The notes under the pieces: model-generated
The model's input: only the letters and a program-made list of their open reading frames with translations
Databases searched by the model: none
What the model was told of the DNA's origin: nothing
Assembly (NCBI GenBank): GCA_041686195.1
Contig: JAWLEI010000001.1
Span: 151,759 to 215,758 of the forward strand
Length of the DNA: 64,000 bases
Origin: Desulfovermiculus sp041686195
Lineage (GTDB): Bacteria; Desulfobacterota; Desulfovibrionia; Desulfovibrionales; Desulfothermaceae
Reading direction: 5' to 3'
In this document: piece after piece, positions 44,893-54,700 of the stretch
How positions within the stretch are numbered: the first letter of the stretch is position 1
How the letters are laid out: the number at the start of each line of letters is the position of its first letter
Position numbers and translations under genes: made by a program

Positions 44893-45585
44893 ATGAGTGA
44901 CTTGAAAAAAGAATTCTTTGACGTGGTCCAGGCCGTGCTGCCCATTGCCGGGGTGGTTCTCCTGCTGCAGATCTTTCTCATCTCCATGCCCTGGATAGAG
45001 TTTGCCCGCTTTGGTCTGGGCGTTCTTCTGGTCATGGCCGGGCTGTTGCTTTTTCTGCAGGGAGTGAAAATCGGGCTCTTGCCCATGGGCGAAGCCATAG
45101 GGGCCGAGCTGCCCAAGCGGGGTTCCCTGATATTTCTTCTTCTTTTCGCCTTTATCCTGGGATTTGCCGTCACCATGGCCGAGCCGGATGTCTGGGTCCT
45201 GTCCGGATATGTGGACACAGCATCACATGGAATGGTCAACAAATACATCCTGGTCATTTTTGTCTCCATCGGCGTGGCCCTATTCGTTTCCCTGGCCATG
45301 CTGCGCATTATACTCAATATCCCCATTGCCTATATCCTGGCCGGTGGCTATTGCCTGATCTTGATTCTCTCCTATTTTACACCCCCGGACTTTGTTCCCG
45401 TTTCCTTTGATGCCGGAGGGGTAACCACTGGGCCGGTCACCGTCCCCTTCATTCTGGCCCTGGGTCTGGGGGTCACCGCGGTTCTGGGTGGACGTTCATC
45501 ATACACCGACGGATTCGGACTCATCGGACTGGCCTCCATTGGACCTGTCCTCAGCGTCATGATTTTAGGGATAATCTACTCATGA
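44893..45585 (+). CDS. DUF1538 membrane protein, subunit A
   Basis: A 230-residue integral membrane protein with about seven hydrophobic segments and the DUF1538 signatures LFLQGVKIGLLPMGEAIGAEL, ILGFAVTMAEPDVWVLSGYVD and FDAGGVTTGPVTVPFILALGLGV. It overlaps the second DUF1538 gene by 4 nt. Function is unknown; the paired arrangement and PII-like third gene suggest a regulated transporter. Confidence 0.85.
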   Translation: MSDLKKEFFDVVQAVLPIAGVVLLLQIFLISMPWIEFARFGLGVLLVMAGLLLFLQGVKIGLLPMGEAIGAELPKRGSLIFLLLFAFILGFAVTMAEPDVWVLSGYVDTASHGMVNKYILVIFVSIGVALFVSLAMLRIILNIPIAYILAGGYCLILILSYFTPPDFVPVSFDAGGVTTGPVTVPFILALGLGVTAVLGGRSSYTDGFGLIGLASIGPVLSVMILGIIYS

Positions 45586-46328
45586 TCGATCTCATATGGG
45601 AGTTTTTGGATTTCAGGCATGTCCTGGCCGAGGTCCTCCTGGCCATAGGCCCTTTACTTGTGTTTTTTGTTTTCTTTCAAGTTGTATATTTAAGGCTCCC
45701 CCGTCAATACGTGATCAATCTGTTCAAAGGGGTCGGGCTGGCCATAGCCGGGCTCACCTTGTTTTTGCAGGGTGTTCAGGTAGGTTTCTTGCCTGTGGGA
45801 TCGAGCATGGGAATCATCATGAGCGGTTTCAACCACTTGTGGATTTTGATCCCCATCGGCTTCATCCTGGGGGTAGTAGCCACTGTGGCCGAACCTGCTG
45901 TGCGCATCCTGTGCTACAACGTGGAAAAGGCCTCGTCTGGAAGCTTAAGGCAAATGTTCATTCTCATCACTTTGTCCCTGGGCGTCGGGGTGTTTGTCGG
46001 CCTGGGCATGGGCAAGATCATTTTCGGATTTTCCATATACTACATTTTGCTGCCCGGTTACCTCCTGGCCCTGGTTATGATGCGCTTTTGCGACCAGGCC
46101 TTTATCTCCATTGCCTTTGATGCCGGAGGTGTAGCTACCGGGCCCATGACTGTAACCTTTGTCATGGCCATAGCCTTGGGCCTGGCCGAGGCTATGGAGG
46201 GCAGAAGCGCTGTGCAGGATGGTTTTGGACTTATCGCCTTAGTGGCCCTGGCCCCCATATTATCGGTTATGACCGTTGGTATGCTCCTGACCGCGAAGTC
46301 CAAAAGGAGAAATAATGAACATGAATAG
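45582..46328 (+). CDS. DUF1538 membrane protein, subunit B
   Basis: A 248-residue paralogue of the preceding gene with the same blocks: LFLQGVQVGFLPVGSSMG, ILGVVATVAEPAVRILCYNVE, FDAGGVATGPMTVTFVMAIALG and the extra GRSAVQDGFGLIALVALAPILSVM. The two proteins probably form a heteromer. It overlaps the PII-like gene by 14 nt. Confidence 0.85.
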   Translation: MIDLIWEFLDFRHVLAEVLLAIGPLLVFFVFFQVVYLRLPRQYVINLFKGVGLAIAGLTLFLQGVQVGFLPVGSSMGIIMSGFNHLWILIPIGFILGVVATVAEPAVRILCYNVEKASSGSLRQMFILITLSLGVGVFVGLGMGKIIFGFSIYYILLPGYLLALVMMRFCDQAFISIAFDAGGVATGPMTVTFVMAIALGLAEAMEGRSAVQDGFGLIALVALAPILSVMTVGMLLTAKSKRRNNEHE

Positions 46329-46677
46329 TTTTGATCTCATTGTGACCATTGTGAACAAGAACTCCTCTGAATCCATTATCAAGGCCTCCAAAGAGGTTGG
46401 AGCAGAAGGTGGGACCATTGTCTACGGCCGGGGCACCGGAATCCGGGAGAACAAGACCCTATTCGGGATTCCCATTGAACCGGAAAAAGAAATAATTTTG
46501 ACTATTGTACCCCAGGATATCACCGACCAAGTCCAACAGGCCATCATCCAGGCCGGAAACCTGGATCAGCCAGGGTCGGGTATTTTATTTGTTCTGGAGC
46601 TGAAAAAGGTGGCCGGAATCTGCCACCTCTGCCTGGAGGAGCCAGGGCAGTTACTTCAAAACACCTCAGAAGAGTAA
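46315..46677 (+). CDS. PII-like signalling protein
   Basis: A 120-residue protein with the ferredoxin-like PII fold: LIVTIVNKNSSESIIKASKEVGAEGGTIVYGRGTG, then IILTIVPQDITDQVQQAIIQAG and PGSGILFVLELKK. The T-loop Tyr of classical GlnB is not apparent, so it is a divergent PII family member. It is co-transcribed with the two DUF1538 genes and likely gates them in response to nucleotides or another small molecule. Confidence 0.8.
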   Translation: MNMNSFDLIVTIVNKNSSESIIKASKEVGAEGGTIVYGRGTGIRENKTLFGIPIEPEKEIILTIVPQDITDQVQQAIIQAGNLDQPGSGILFVLELKKVAGICHLCLEEPGQLLQNTSEE

Positions 46678-46725
46678 GGAGTTACAGAAGGCCTCTTCTC
46701 ATTCTTAGCTTGACCGTACATACAT

Positions 46726-46740
46726 CACGTATTTTACGTG
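46726..46740 (+). promoter_or_regulatory. Palindrome upstream of the toxin-antitoxin pair
   Basis: CACGT-ATTTT-ACGTG, 31 nt before the antitoxin start; ribbon-helix-helix antitoxins usually repress their own operon at such sites. Confidence 0.35.
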
Positions 46741-46770
46741 CAAAAGCCACGTTATTTTCGAGGTGCAAAT

Positions 46771-46953
46771 ATGAAGCAAAATATCACTTTACGCCTGGAA
46801 AAGAACCTGATCCAACAGGCCAAGGTCTTGGCGGCCCAGCGGTCCGTTTCTGTAAGCCGGCTGCTCAGCGATGAGCTGGCCCGGCTGATTCACGCAGCCG
46901 ACGCTTTCAAAAGGGCCAAGCATATCGCCCGAGAAGAACTGCATGAGCGCTGA
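46771..46953 (+). CDS. Ribbon-helix-helix antitoxin
   Basis: A 60-residue protein: MKQNITLRLEKNLIQQAKVL forms the beta strand and first helix, SVSVSRLLSDELARLI the second. It matches DUF6364/VapB-like antitoxins that pair with PIN toxins. Start 46771 is preferred over the in-frame 46738. It overlaps the PIN remnant by 11 nt. Confidence 0.75.
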   Translation: MKQNITLRLEKNLIQQAKVLAAQRSVSVSRLLSDELARLIHAADAFKRAKHIAREELHER

Positions 46954-47164
46954 TGTCTTCCTGGACACCAATATCTTGATCTATGCCTATGACTCTCAGG
47001 CCGGATCCAAACATCTTGTGGCCAGAGACATCCTTCGTTCCTTTTGGGAGTCCCTCATCATCTGTGCTGCCGTAAAAGGCAATGCAAACACGATTCTGAC
47101 GGAAGATCTCTCTCATGATCAGCACATTGAAGGCGTGCGCATTCAGAACCCATTTCTGGCTTAA
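46943..47164 (+). pseudogene. PIN-domain toxin with internal deletion
   Basis: A 73-residue open frame; normal VapC toxins have about 130-140. The N-terminal DVFLDTNILIYAYD motif (first catalytic Asp) and the C-terminal ILTEDLSH motif remain, but the central 60 or so residues, with the other acidic residues, are missing without a frameshift. The junction SFWES-LIICAA suggests recombination between two SFW-D/E-S coding stretches. The toxin is probably inactive. Confidence 0.75.
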
Positions 47165-47289
47165 TTTCCAGTCACCTTCATTTCTTCGGCTTCTTTCTGG
47201 CAGACAATATATCGACTTGACACCGCGGCCCATAACACATCATACACAGGCCGAGAGAGTCATTACTTCCCAACAGGATGGAGACATAT

Positions 47290-50200
47290 ATGCCCACAAC
47301 GCAGCAGCTTCGCCAACGATTGTTGAATAAACTAAACGAGCTTTTCCAGCTTGATCAGCCGGACCTTGACTTCGGCTTTTATCGGATCATGCACTCCAAA
47401 GCCAGGGAAGTTCAGGAGTTTATCAATAACGACCTGCTGCACATCGTATCCGAAGCCTTTGGTGGCCGGGAAGAAACAGACAACGCCGAGCTGAAGGCTC
47501 GCATCGACAGGGCAATCGAGATTGCCAAAGAATACGGGGTACCTGATCCGGAAAACTCCCCAAAAGTCAAAGAAGCCCGCGATGCATACAATGCTGCCCA
47601 GAACGCCGCTGGTGCAGAGGCTGAGGTCTATGACCACCTGTATCGTTTTTTTGAACGCTACTATGAAGACGGGGACTTCATTTCCAGGCGCTATTACACC
47701 CGGGAGACGTCCGGCAGGGCGGCACCATTCGCCATACCCTACAACGGCGAGGAAGTGAAACTGCACTGGGCCAATGCCGATCAATACTATGTCAAATCTG
47801 CGGAGTACTTTTCCAATTTCTCTTTTGACCTGCGCCAGGCCAAGGAGATTCAGGCCCTGCGGAATCAGGATAACAACGGCATTCTTCCCGGTTCAGTCGA
47901 TGAAACACCACGCAAGGTTCACTTCCGCATTGTGGAGGCCACCGAAGGAGAACACGGGAATATCAAGTCCTCTGAGGCCAACAAACGCTTTTTCATCATT
48001 CATAAACACAAGCCGGTGGAACTGAATGAATCTGGAGAGCTTGTTTGCAATTTTGAGTATCGTCCAGATCCGGAGAGAACTGGACAGGAAGGAGCCTGGC
48101 GGGAAAAACGCAATTTTGAAGCCGTGGAAACCATTCTCCAGGCCCTAGAACGTGTTGAACTCCGGGCAACGGAAAATGACGGAAATGAGAAGGCAACCCA
48201 GGAAATCAGGGCAAACCAGGACAGTATAGCGCATGAATATGTGCGTCTGCTCAAGGTTCCCGCGCCCACGGCCAAGGACAAACACCGCCCCTTACTGGCC
48301 AAATACATCAATCAGTATACCGCCCGCAACACCATGGATTATTTCATCCACAAGGACCTGGGCGGGTTCCTGCGCCGGGAGCTGGACTTCTACATCAAGA
48401 ACGAAGTCATGCACCTTGATGATATTCAAAACGCAGACGCGCAAGCAGTGGACAGCTATCTGAAAAAAATCAAGGTCCTGCGCACAATCGCCGCCAAGCT
48501 GATTGATTTCCTGGCCCAGATCGAGGACTTTCAGAAAAAGCTGTGGCTGAAAAAAAAGTTTGTTGTGGAGACAAACTACTGCATGCCCCTGGACCGTGTT
48601 CCGGAGGACCTCTATCCGGACATTTTATCCAATGAGTCCCAGATTGCGGAATGGAGAGATCTGTTCGCCATCGACGAAATAGAGGGCTTTTCCCGACCAT
48701 TGACCACCGAGTTTTTGCAGGCGAACGACAAACTGCTGCTGGATACCCGGTTTTTTGACTCCGACTTCACGGCCCGGCTGGTGGCCTCTATTGAGAACTT
48801 TGATGAACAATGCGACGGAGTGCTCGTACACTCCGAGAACTTCCAGGCCCTGAATTTGCTCCAAAATCGATACCAGGAGCAGGTCAAGTGTGTGTATATC
48901 GATCCGCCGTATAATACGGATGCAAGTCCTATTGCTTACAAAAATTCGTATAGAAATTCATCATGGTTATCGCTTATTGAAAATAGATTGACGCAAACGA
49001 AAAATTTATGCCTTGATGAAGGCATTATATGTGTAACAATAGATGATTTTGAAAAAAAGGAACTAGAATCAGCTCTTGAGGAAGTGTGGGGAAAAAATAA
49101 CATCCTCGGAATTGTCGCAATACGGAATAATCCATCAGGACGCCCTACTCCTTTGGGTTTTGCAATTTCTCATGAATATGCAATTTTTGTTTCAAAATTA
49201 GAAGGAACCCCTATAAAAAAACTCCCAAGACTTGATAGCCTGGATAAGAGATACAAGGAAAACGATGAAAATGGAAAATATATGTGGGAATTATTGCGAA
49301 AAAGAGGTTCAGACTCAGAAAGAAAAGATAACCCAAAAGCTTTCTTTCCTTTCTATGTTTCAAGAGATGGGAGTATTCGGGTACCAGAAATGGAGTGGAG
49401 TGAAGTCCAAAAACAATGGCTAATCCTCGAAAAGCCACTTAAAAATGAAATTGCTGCATATCCAATTGATGATAATGGTGTTGAAAGAAGATGGCGATGG
49501 GGGATCGACAAAGCAAAAAACGACACGCATGAACTTAAGGCAAAACAAACAAATTCCAACTCATATACAGTTTATTATAAATATAGACCTCCCAATGGTG
49601 TTACTCCTACAACAAACTGGATTGATTCAAAATACTCATCAACAGAGCATGGTACAAACTTACTGAAAACATTTTTCACTAATTATGATCCATTTTCTTT
49701 TCCAAAATCAATATATGCAGTTCAAGACTGTCTACTGGTCTCAGGAGCAGATGGTCAGGCAACGATTCTTGATTACTTTGCCGGTTCAGGCACAACCGCT
49801 CACGCAATAATCAACTTAAACAGAAACGATGCCGGGAAACGAAAATATGTCCTTGTTGAAATGGGAGACTATTTTGATGTCGTGCTCAAACCTCGTATAG
49901 CCAAGGTAGTCTATTGTGAGAGTTGGAAGGATGGTAAGCCAACGTCTCGAGAAACCGGGATTTCCCACTGTTTCAAATATCTCCGCCTGGAATCATACGA
50001 AGACACCCTGAACAACCTGAGCTTCAACCATGCTCCGAGCAATAGCCCTTTGATGACAAAAGCTTCCCTCCGGGAAGACTACATGCTTCGCTATCTGCTG
50101 GATGTGGAGACCAGGGGCAGCCAGTCTCTTCTGAATATCGATGCCTTTACCGATCCCACCGCCTATACCCTGAACATCAAAAAACCAGGAGCGGATGAGT

Positions 50201-50682
50201 ACAGAACCCAGGCTGTGGACTTAATCGAGACATTTAACTATCTTATAGGCCTGCGCGTAGTACACATCTCTGCCCCGCAATGCTTCACAGCCGAATTCAA
50301 ACGAAGCTTCGATCCTGAACTGCCCACAGATCAGCGCACCCGGCTTGCAGTGGACGGCGATATCCACAAGGACCCTGAAGGGCCCTGGTGGTTTCGCAAA
50401 GTACAGGGCTGGTTGCCTGCTGACCCGGCCAATCCAAACAATGGCCAGCGGGAGAATGTCTTGATCATCTGGCGAAAGCTCACCGGCGATTTGGAGAAGG
50501 ACAATGTGATGCTCGATGCATGGTTTCAAAAGATCCGCCCCAGTTTCCGGGATGTTAAGCTCCATACTGTCTACGTCAACGGCAGCAGCAGCCTGCCCAG
50601 TCTCAAAAACAAGAAGGAAAAATGGAAAGTTCGCCTTATTGAAGAGGAATTCATGAAGCGCATGTGGGAGGTGGAAGGATGA
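47290..50682 (+). CDS. mod: Type III restriction system methyltransferase (Mod), extended N-terminus
   Basis: A 1130-residue DNA methyltransferase, far longer than classical Mod (600-700). A 530-residue N-terminal extension of unknown fold precedes the beta-class methylase with DPPYNTD (538-544, amino-methylation site) and FAGSGTTAHA (about 829, SAM site). Between the two motifs lies the target-recognition region, whose DNA (about 48900-49910) is clearly more AT-rich than the flanks. It modifies DNA and forms the specificity partner of the Res gene downstream. Start 47290 has GGAG 7 nt upstream; 47278 is an alternative. The stop overlaps the rhuM start. Confidence 0.9.
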   Translation: MPTTQQLRQRLLNKLNELFQLDQPDLDFGFYRIMHSKAREVQEFINNDLLHIVSEAFGGREETDNAELKARIDRAIEIAKEYGVPDPENSPKVKEARDAYNAAQNAAGAEAEVYDHLYRFFERYYEDGDFISRRYYTRETSGRAAPFAIPYNGEEVKLHWANADQYYVKSAEYFSNFSFDLRQAKEIQALRNQDNNGILPGSVDETPRKVHFRIVEATEGEHGNIKSSEANKRFFIIHKHKPVELNESGELVCNFEYRPDPERTGQEGAWREKRNFEAVETILQALERVELRATENDGNEKATQEIRANQDSIAHEYVRLLKVPAPTAKDKHRPLLAKYINQYTARNTMDYFIHKDLGGFLRRELDFYIKNEVMHLDDIQNADAQAVDSYLKKIKVLRTIAAKLIDFLAQIEDFQKKLWLKKKFVVETNYCMPLDRVPEDLYPDILSNESQIAEWRDLFAIDEIEGFSRPLTTEFLQANDKLLLDTRFFDSDFTARLVASIENFDEQCDGVLVHSENFQALNLLQNRYQEQVKCVYIDPPYNTDASPIAYKNSYRNSSWLSLIENRLTQTKNLCLDEGIICVTIDDFEKKELESALEEVWGKNNILGIVAIRNNPSGRPTPLGFAISHEYAIFVSKLEGTPIKKLPRLDSLDKRYKENDENGKYMWELLRKRGSDSERKDNPKAFFPFYVSRDGSIRVPEMEWSEVQKQWLILEKPLKNEIAAYPIDDNGVERRWRWGIDKAKNDTHELKAKQTNSNSYTVYYKYRPPNGVTPTTNWIDSKYSSTEHGTNLLKTFFTNYDPFSFPKSIYAVQDCLLVSGADGQATILDYFAGSGTTAHAIINLNRNDAGKRKYVLVEMGDYFDVVLKPRIAKVVYCESWKDGKPTSRETGISHCFKYLRLESYEDTLNNLSFNHAPSNSPLMTKASLREDYMLRYLLDVETRGSQSLLNIDAFTDPTAYTLNIKKPGADEYRTQAVDLIETFNYLIGLRVVHISAPQCFTAEFKRSFDPELPTDQRTRLAVDGDIHKDPEGPWWFRKVQGWLPADPANPNNGQRENVLIIWRKLTGDLEKDNVMLDAWFQKIRPSFRDVKLHTVYVNGSSSLPSLKNKKEKWKVRLIEEEFMKRMWEVEG

Positions 50683-51761
50683 GCAAAAAAAAGAATTCTG
50701 CGCCTTCCACACCAACAGATGATTCTATTGTTCGCTCATCAGCAGCAGAGTATCTGACCTTTGTTGCGGCCCAGGGCAAGGGAGGGGTGGAAGCTGTTTA
50801 CGCTGATGAAAACATCTGGCTGACCCAAAAAATGATGGGCGTGCTTTATGATGTTGAAACCCATACCATCAATTATCATCTGAAAAAGGTATTTGCCGAC
50901 AGCGAGCTGGAGGAAGGATCAGTTATTCGAAATTTTCGAATAACTGCCGCTGATGGCAAAAGTTACAATACCAAGCACTACGGCCTGGCCGCCATCATCG
51001 CCGTCGGTTACAAGGTCAACTCCGAGCGCGCCGTGCAATTCCGCAAATGGGCAACTGGCATCATCAAGGAATTCACCATCAAAGGCTACACCATGGATGA
51101 TGAGCGGCTGAAAAATCGCGGCTCCATCTTAAGTGATAAATATTTTGAAGAGCAATTACAGCGCATCCGGGAGATTCGCCTCTCTGAGCGCAAGTTCTAC
51201 CAGAAGATTACCGACATCTATGCCACTGCCATCGACTATGACTTCACAGCACAGACAACGAAACGTTTTTTTGCCACTGTGCAGAACAAGCTGCATTGGG
51301 CCATTCATGGCCAGACTGCTGCCGAAGTCATTTATACCCGTGCCGATGCTGAAAAACAGAACATGGGACTGACCACCTGGAAGGATGCGCCGAAAGGAAA
51401 AATTCAAAAATTTGATGTCACTGTTGCCAAAAACTATCTGACTGAACCCGAAATGAGGCAACTGGAACGTCTGGTTGCAGCCTACTTGGATATTGCGGAA
51501 GATATGGCGCTACGCAAGATCCCCATGACCATGCAGGATTGGGAGACACGACTAAATCGCTTCATCGAGGCAACCGATCGCGAGGTTTTGCAGGATGCTG
51601 GCAAAGTGACCGCCGAGATTGCTAAAGCTCATGCTGAAAGCGAATTCGAAAAGTACCGAATTATTCAGGACCGGCTGTATGAAAGCGATTTTGACCGGAT
51701 GATCAAACAGATCGGTCATGACGACGCAAATGGGGAGAATGGCGAGGATGGCAAGGCGTAA
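50679..51761 (+). CDS. rhuM: RhuM-family protein
   Basis: A 360-residue RhuM/virulence protein: VYADENIWLTQKMMGVLYDVETHTINYHLKKVFAD, NTKHYGLAAIIAVGYKVNSERAVQFRKWAT, FTIKGYTMDDERLKNRG. RhuM was described in Salmonella pathogenicity island 3; its molecular role is unclear. It overlaps mod by 4 nt (ATGA) and res by 14 nt, so it is made together with both. This position suggests it takes part in the restriction system, perhaps as regulator or structural adaptor. Confidence 0.9.
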   Translation: MSKKKNSAPSTPTDDSIVRSSAAEYLTFVAAQGKGGVEAVYADENIWLTQKMMGVLYDVETHTINYHLKKVFADSELEEGSVIRNFRITAADGKSYNTKHYGLAAIIAVGYKVNSERAVQFRKWATGIIKEFTIKGYTMDDERLKNRGSILSDKYFEEQLQRIREIRLSERKFYQKITDIYATAIDYDFTAQTTKRFFATVQNKLHWAIHGQTAAEVIYTRADAEKQNMGLTTWKDAPKGKIQKFDVTVAKNYLTEPEMRQLERLVAAYLDIAEDMALRKIPMTMQDWETRLNRFIEATDREVLQDAGKVTAEIAKAHAESEFEKYRIIQDRLYESDFDRMIKQIGHDDANGENGEDGKA

Positions 51762-54700
51762 ATCCAAGGCCCCCAAGCAGCACGCTTTCCGCAACAAACT
51801 GCTGCTCAACCAGTGGCTTCTCAGCTTGTTTGGCATCGATCCACTCATTGAACATAAAGTCAATGCCAGAGGACTTCGCCCTTTTCACCGGCTGGCCGAA
51901 CCTCTTCGCGATCCACGACTGGAGGGACTGGACACGGATAACATCCATAAATTCTATCATGCCTTGATTCAGAGTGATTTCTTCAACAGTGAGCGGTGTT
52001 CTTTACGCAAGGAACACGTCCTGCATTATGAGGAAAACATCGTTCGCCACACCCAGACCATCAATGCCAAGCGCAGCCGCAAAGTGGTTTGGAAGTATTA
52101 TCAATGGCTGACCCTGCTCTTTGTGGAGATTTATCTGGATCGCTTTTTCGGCAATCGAGATAGCCTGCTTTGTGATCTCAATGCCTATGTGGAACGCTTT
52201 AATCGTCACTGGCCCGGTTTTGCCAATGTGCCTCCCTATACCGACGACGAGCTGAACAAGCTTTGTCTTCAAAACGCCACCGGCAGCGGAAAGACGCTGC
52301 TTATGCACGTCAATATCCTGCAATACCGCCATTATGCTATGCAGCACGGCAAAGACAAGGAGCTATCCCGGGCCATCCTGCTGACCCCCAACGATCGATT
52401 ATCCGAGCAGCACATCGCCGAGTTCAGAGAGAGCGGGATACAATCGGGAAGCTATCTCCAGTCCCACGGCAGCCTTCTCGGTCTTGCCCTGGGGCTGGGC
52501 AAAGTGGACGTGCTGGAGATTACCAAGCTGGCAGATCAGCAAGGCCCGCATACCATTGCCACCCGAAGCCTTGGCGACCAGAACCTCCTTCTGGTTGACG
52601 AAGGACATCGGGGACTGTCCGGGAAAAAGGCCAAAGAGGAAGAGAATGCCTGGTTCAAAAGGCGTGCCCTGCTCTGCGAAAAGGGCTTCACTTTCGAATA
52701 TTCCGCCACTTTTGAGCAGGCTGTCGCTTCCGCCAAGAACAGTGATTTTGAAAACACTTATGCCAAAACCGTATTGTTCGATTACTCGTACCGCTGGTTT
52801 TATGAGGACGGTTTTGGCAAAGATTATCAGATCTTGAACTTGCCGGAATCTTTTGAAGAGACCCGGGCTGTCTACCTCACGGCCTGTCTGCTCAAGTTTT
52901 ATCAGCAAATGCGGATCTTTGAAGATAAAAACAAAGATCTTGAACAGTTCAATATAGAAAAGCCTTTATGGGTGTTTGTCGGGAGCACTGTTTCTTCAGG
53001 TAAGTTGAACAAGGATGAGCAGATTGTAGCCACCGATGTAGCGCTTATTGTTCAATTCCTGGCTGATTTTCTTGCACATCCGCAAAGAGCCGTTCAGCGC
53101 ATGCAGGAAGTTCTCACCAGCAATGGGCGGGACACCGGGCTGCTGGATAAAGACGGTAACGACATCTTTGACGGAGCCTTTACCTTTCTGGCCCAGGCCA
53201 TGAATAGAGGAGAAACGGCTCAAGATATGTATCGGAGCATCCTGGCCAGGCTGTTCAATAATACTGCGGGCGGTCGCCTGGTATTGGACCGCATCAAGGG
53301 CGAGTCCGGGGAAGTTGCCCTGCGGGTGGGCACATCAAGAACTCCTTTTGGCCTGATCAATGTGGGCAATGCAAAAGGCCTTTGTGATCATATAGCCGAG
53401 GTTTCAGCCCAGAGCGGCACGAACCTGGAAGTAGAGAACAGCGACTTTATTGAAACCATGTTTACCTCAGTCAAAGATTCCACTTCCCCTGTCAATGTCC
53501 TCATCGGTTCCAAGAAGTTTGTTGAGGGCTGGGACTGCTGGCGGGTCAGCACAATGGGTTTGATGCATGTCGGACGTTCTGAAGGTTCACAGATCATCCA
53601 GCTTTTCGGGCGAGGCGTCCGCTTGAAGGGCTACAACTGGAGCCTGAAACGCAGCGGTCATACGCACGCTGCGCATCGGCCGAATTTTATTGAAGAGCTG
53701 GAAACACTGAATGTGTTCGGCATCGAAGCCGACTTCATGGAAAGATTCCGGGATTTCTTGAAAGAAGAAGGCTTGCCGGGAAATGAACGCCGCAAGATCA
53801 CAAAAATTCCTTTGAACGTCACCTATGATTTTGGGAAAAAACTCAAGATCCTGCGCCCGAAACGAAAAACATCCGACGGCAAAGAGTACGACTTCAAAAA
53901 GGATGGGCCGGTTCCCGAGGTTGGAGATATTCCAGAGTACCTGCGACAGAACAAGGTGGTCGCAGATTGGTATCCGCGAATTCAGGCCGTGCAGTCCCGT
54001 TCAGCGACTTCGGCAACAAAAAAGGATACTGCCCAGCTGAAAGAAGAGCATCTTGTCCTGCTGGATTTGGACTCCCTCTATTTTGAGCTGGAGCAATTTA
54101 AGCGCGAACGTAACTGGCACAACCTGAATATTTCCAAGGATGGCATTTCCAGACTGCTGAAGGACGCTTCCTGGTATATCCTCTATCTTCCACGAGCCCG
54201 ATTAAGTCCGACAAGCTTTAACGATGTTCTCCTGTTGCAGCAGGTAACCTCTGAACTTCTTACACGCTATTGCGAGCATTACTACAATTACTGCAAACGG
54301 GCGTATATCGAACCCCGTCTGGAACTCCGCGATCTAACCCCTGACGACGAAAATATCCCCCAGGAAGAGTTTTACCTGCTTATTGTTGACGGCAATGAGG
54401 CACAGGTGATTCAAGGCATTCAGCAAGTCAAGAAGGATCTGGAGGAGAACAAAAAGGATTTGTTGAAGATCGGAGACTTACATGCCTGCATTTTTCAGAA
54501 CCACCTGTTTCAGCCGCTTTTTCTTATCCGACGGGGAGGTAAGATCACCGTTCTCCCGGTAACTCTGGGTGAAAGCGAATATCAGTTCGTCACCGACTTA
54601 AAGACATGGTGCGACAAGCGCAAACCCGACCTGGAAAAGAACGGCATGGAGCTTTTTCTGCTCCGGAACATGAGCCGGGGCAAGGGCGTAGGCTTCTTTG

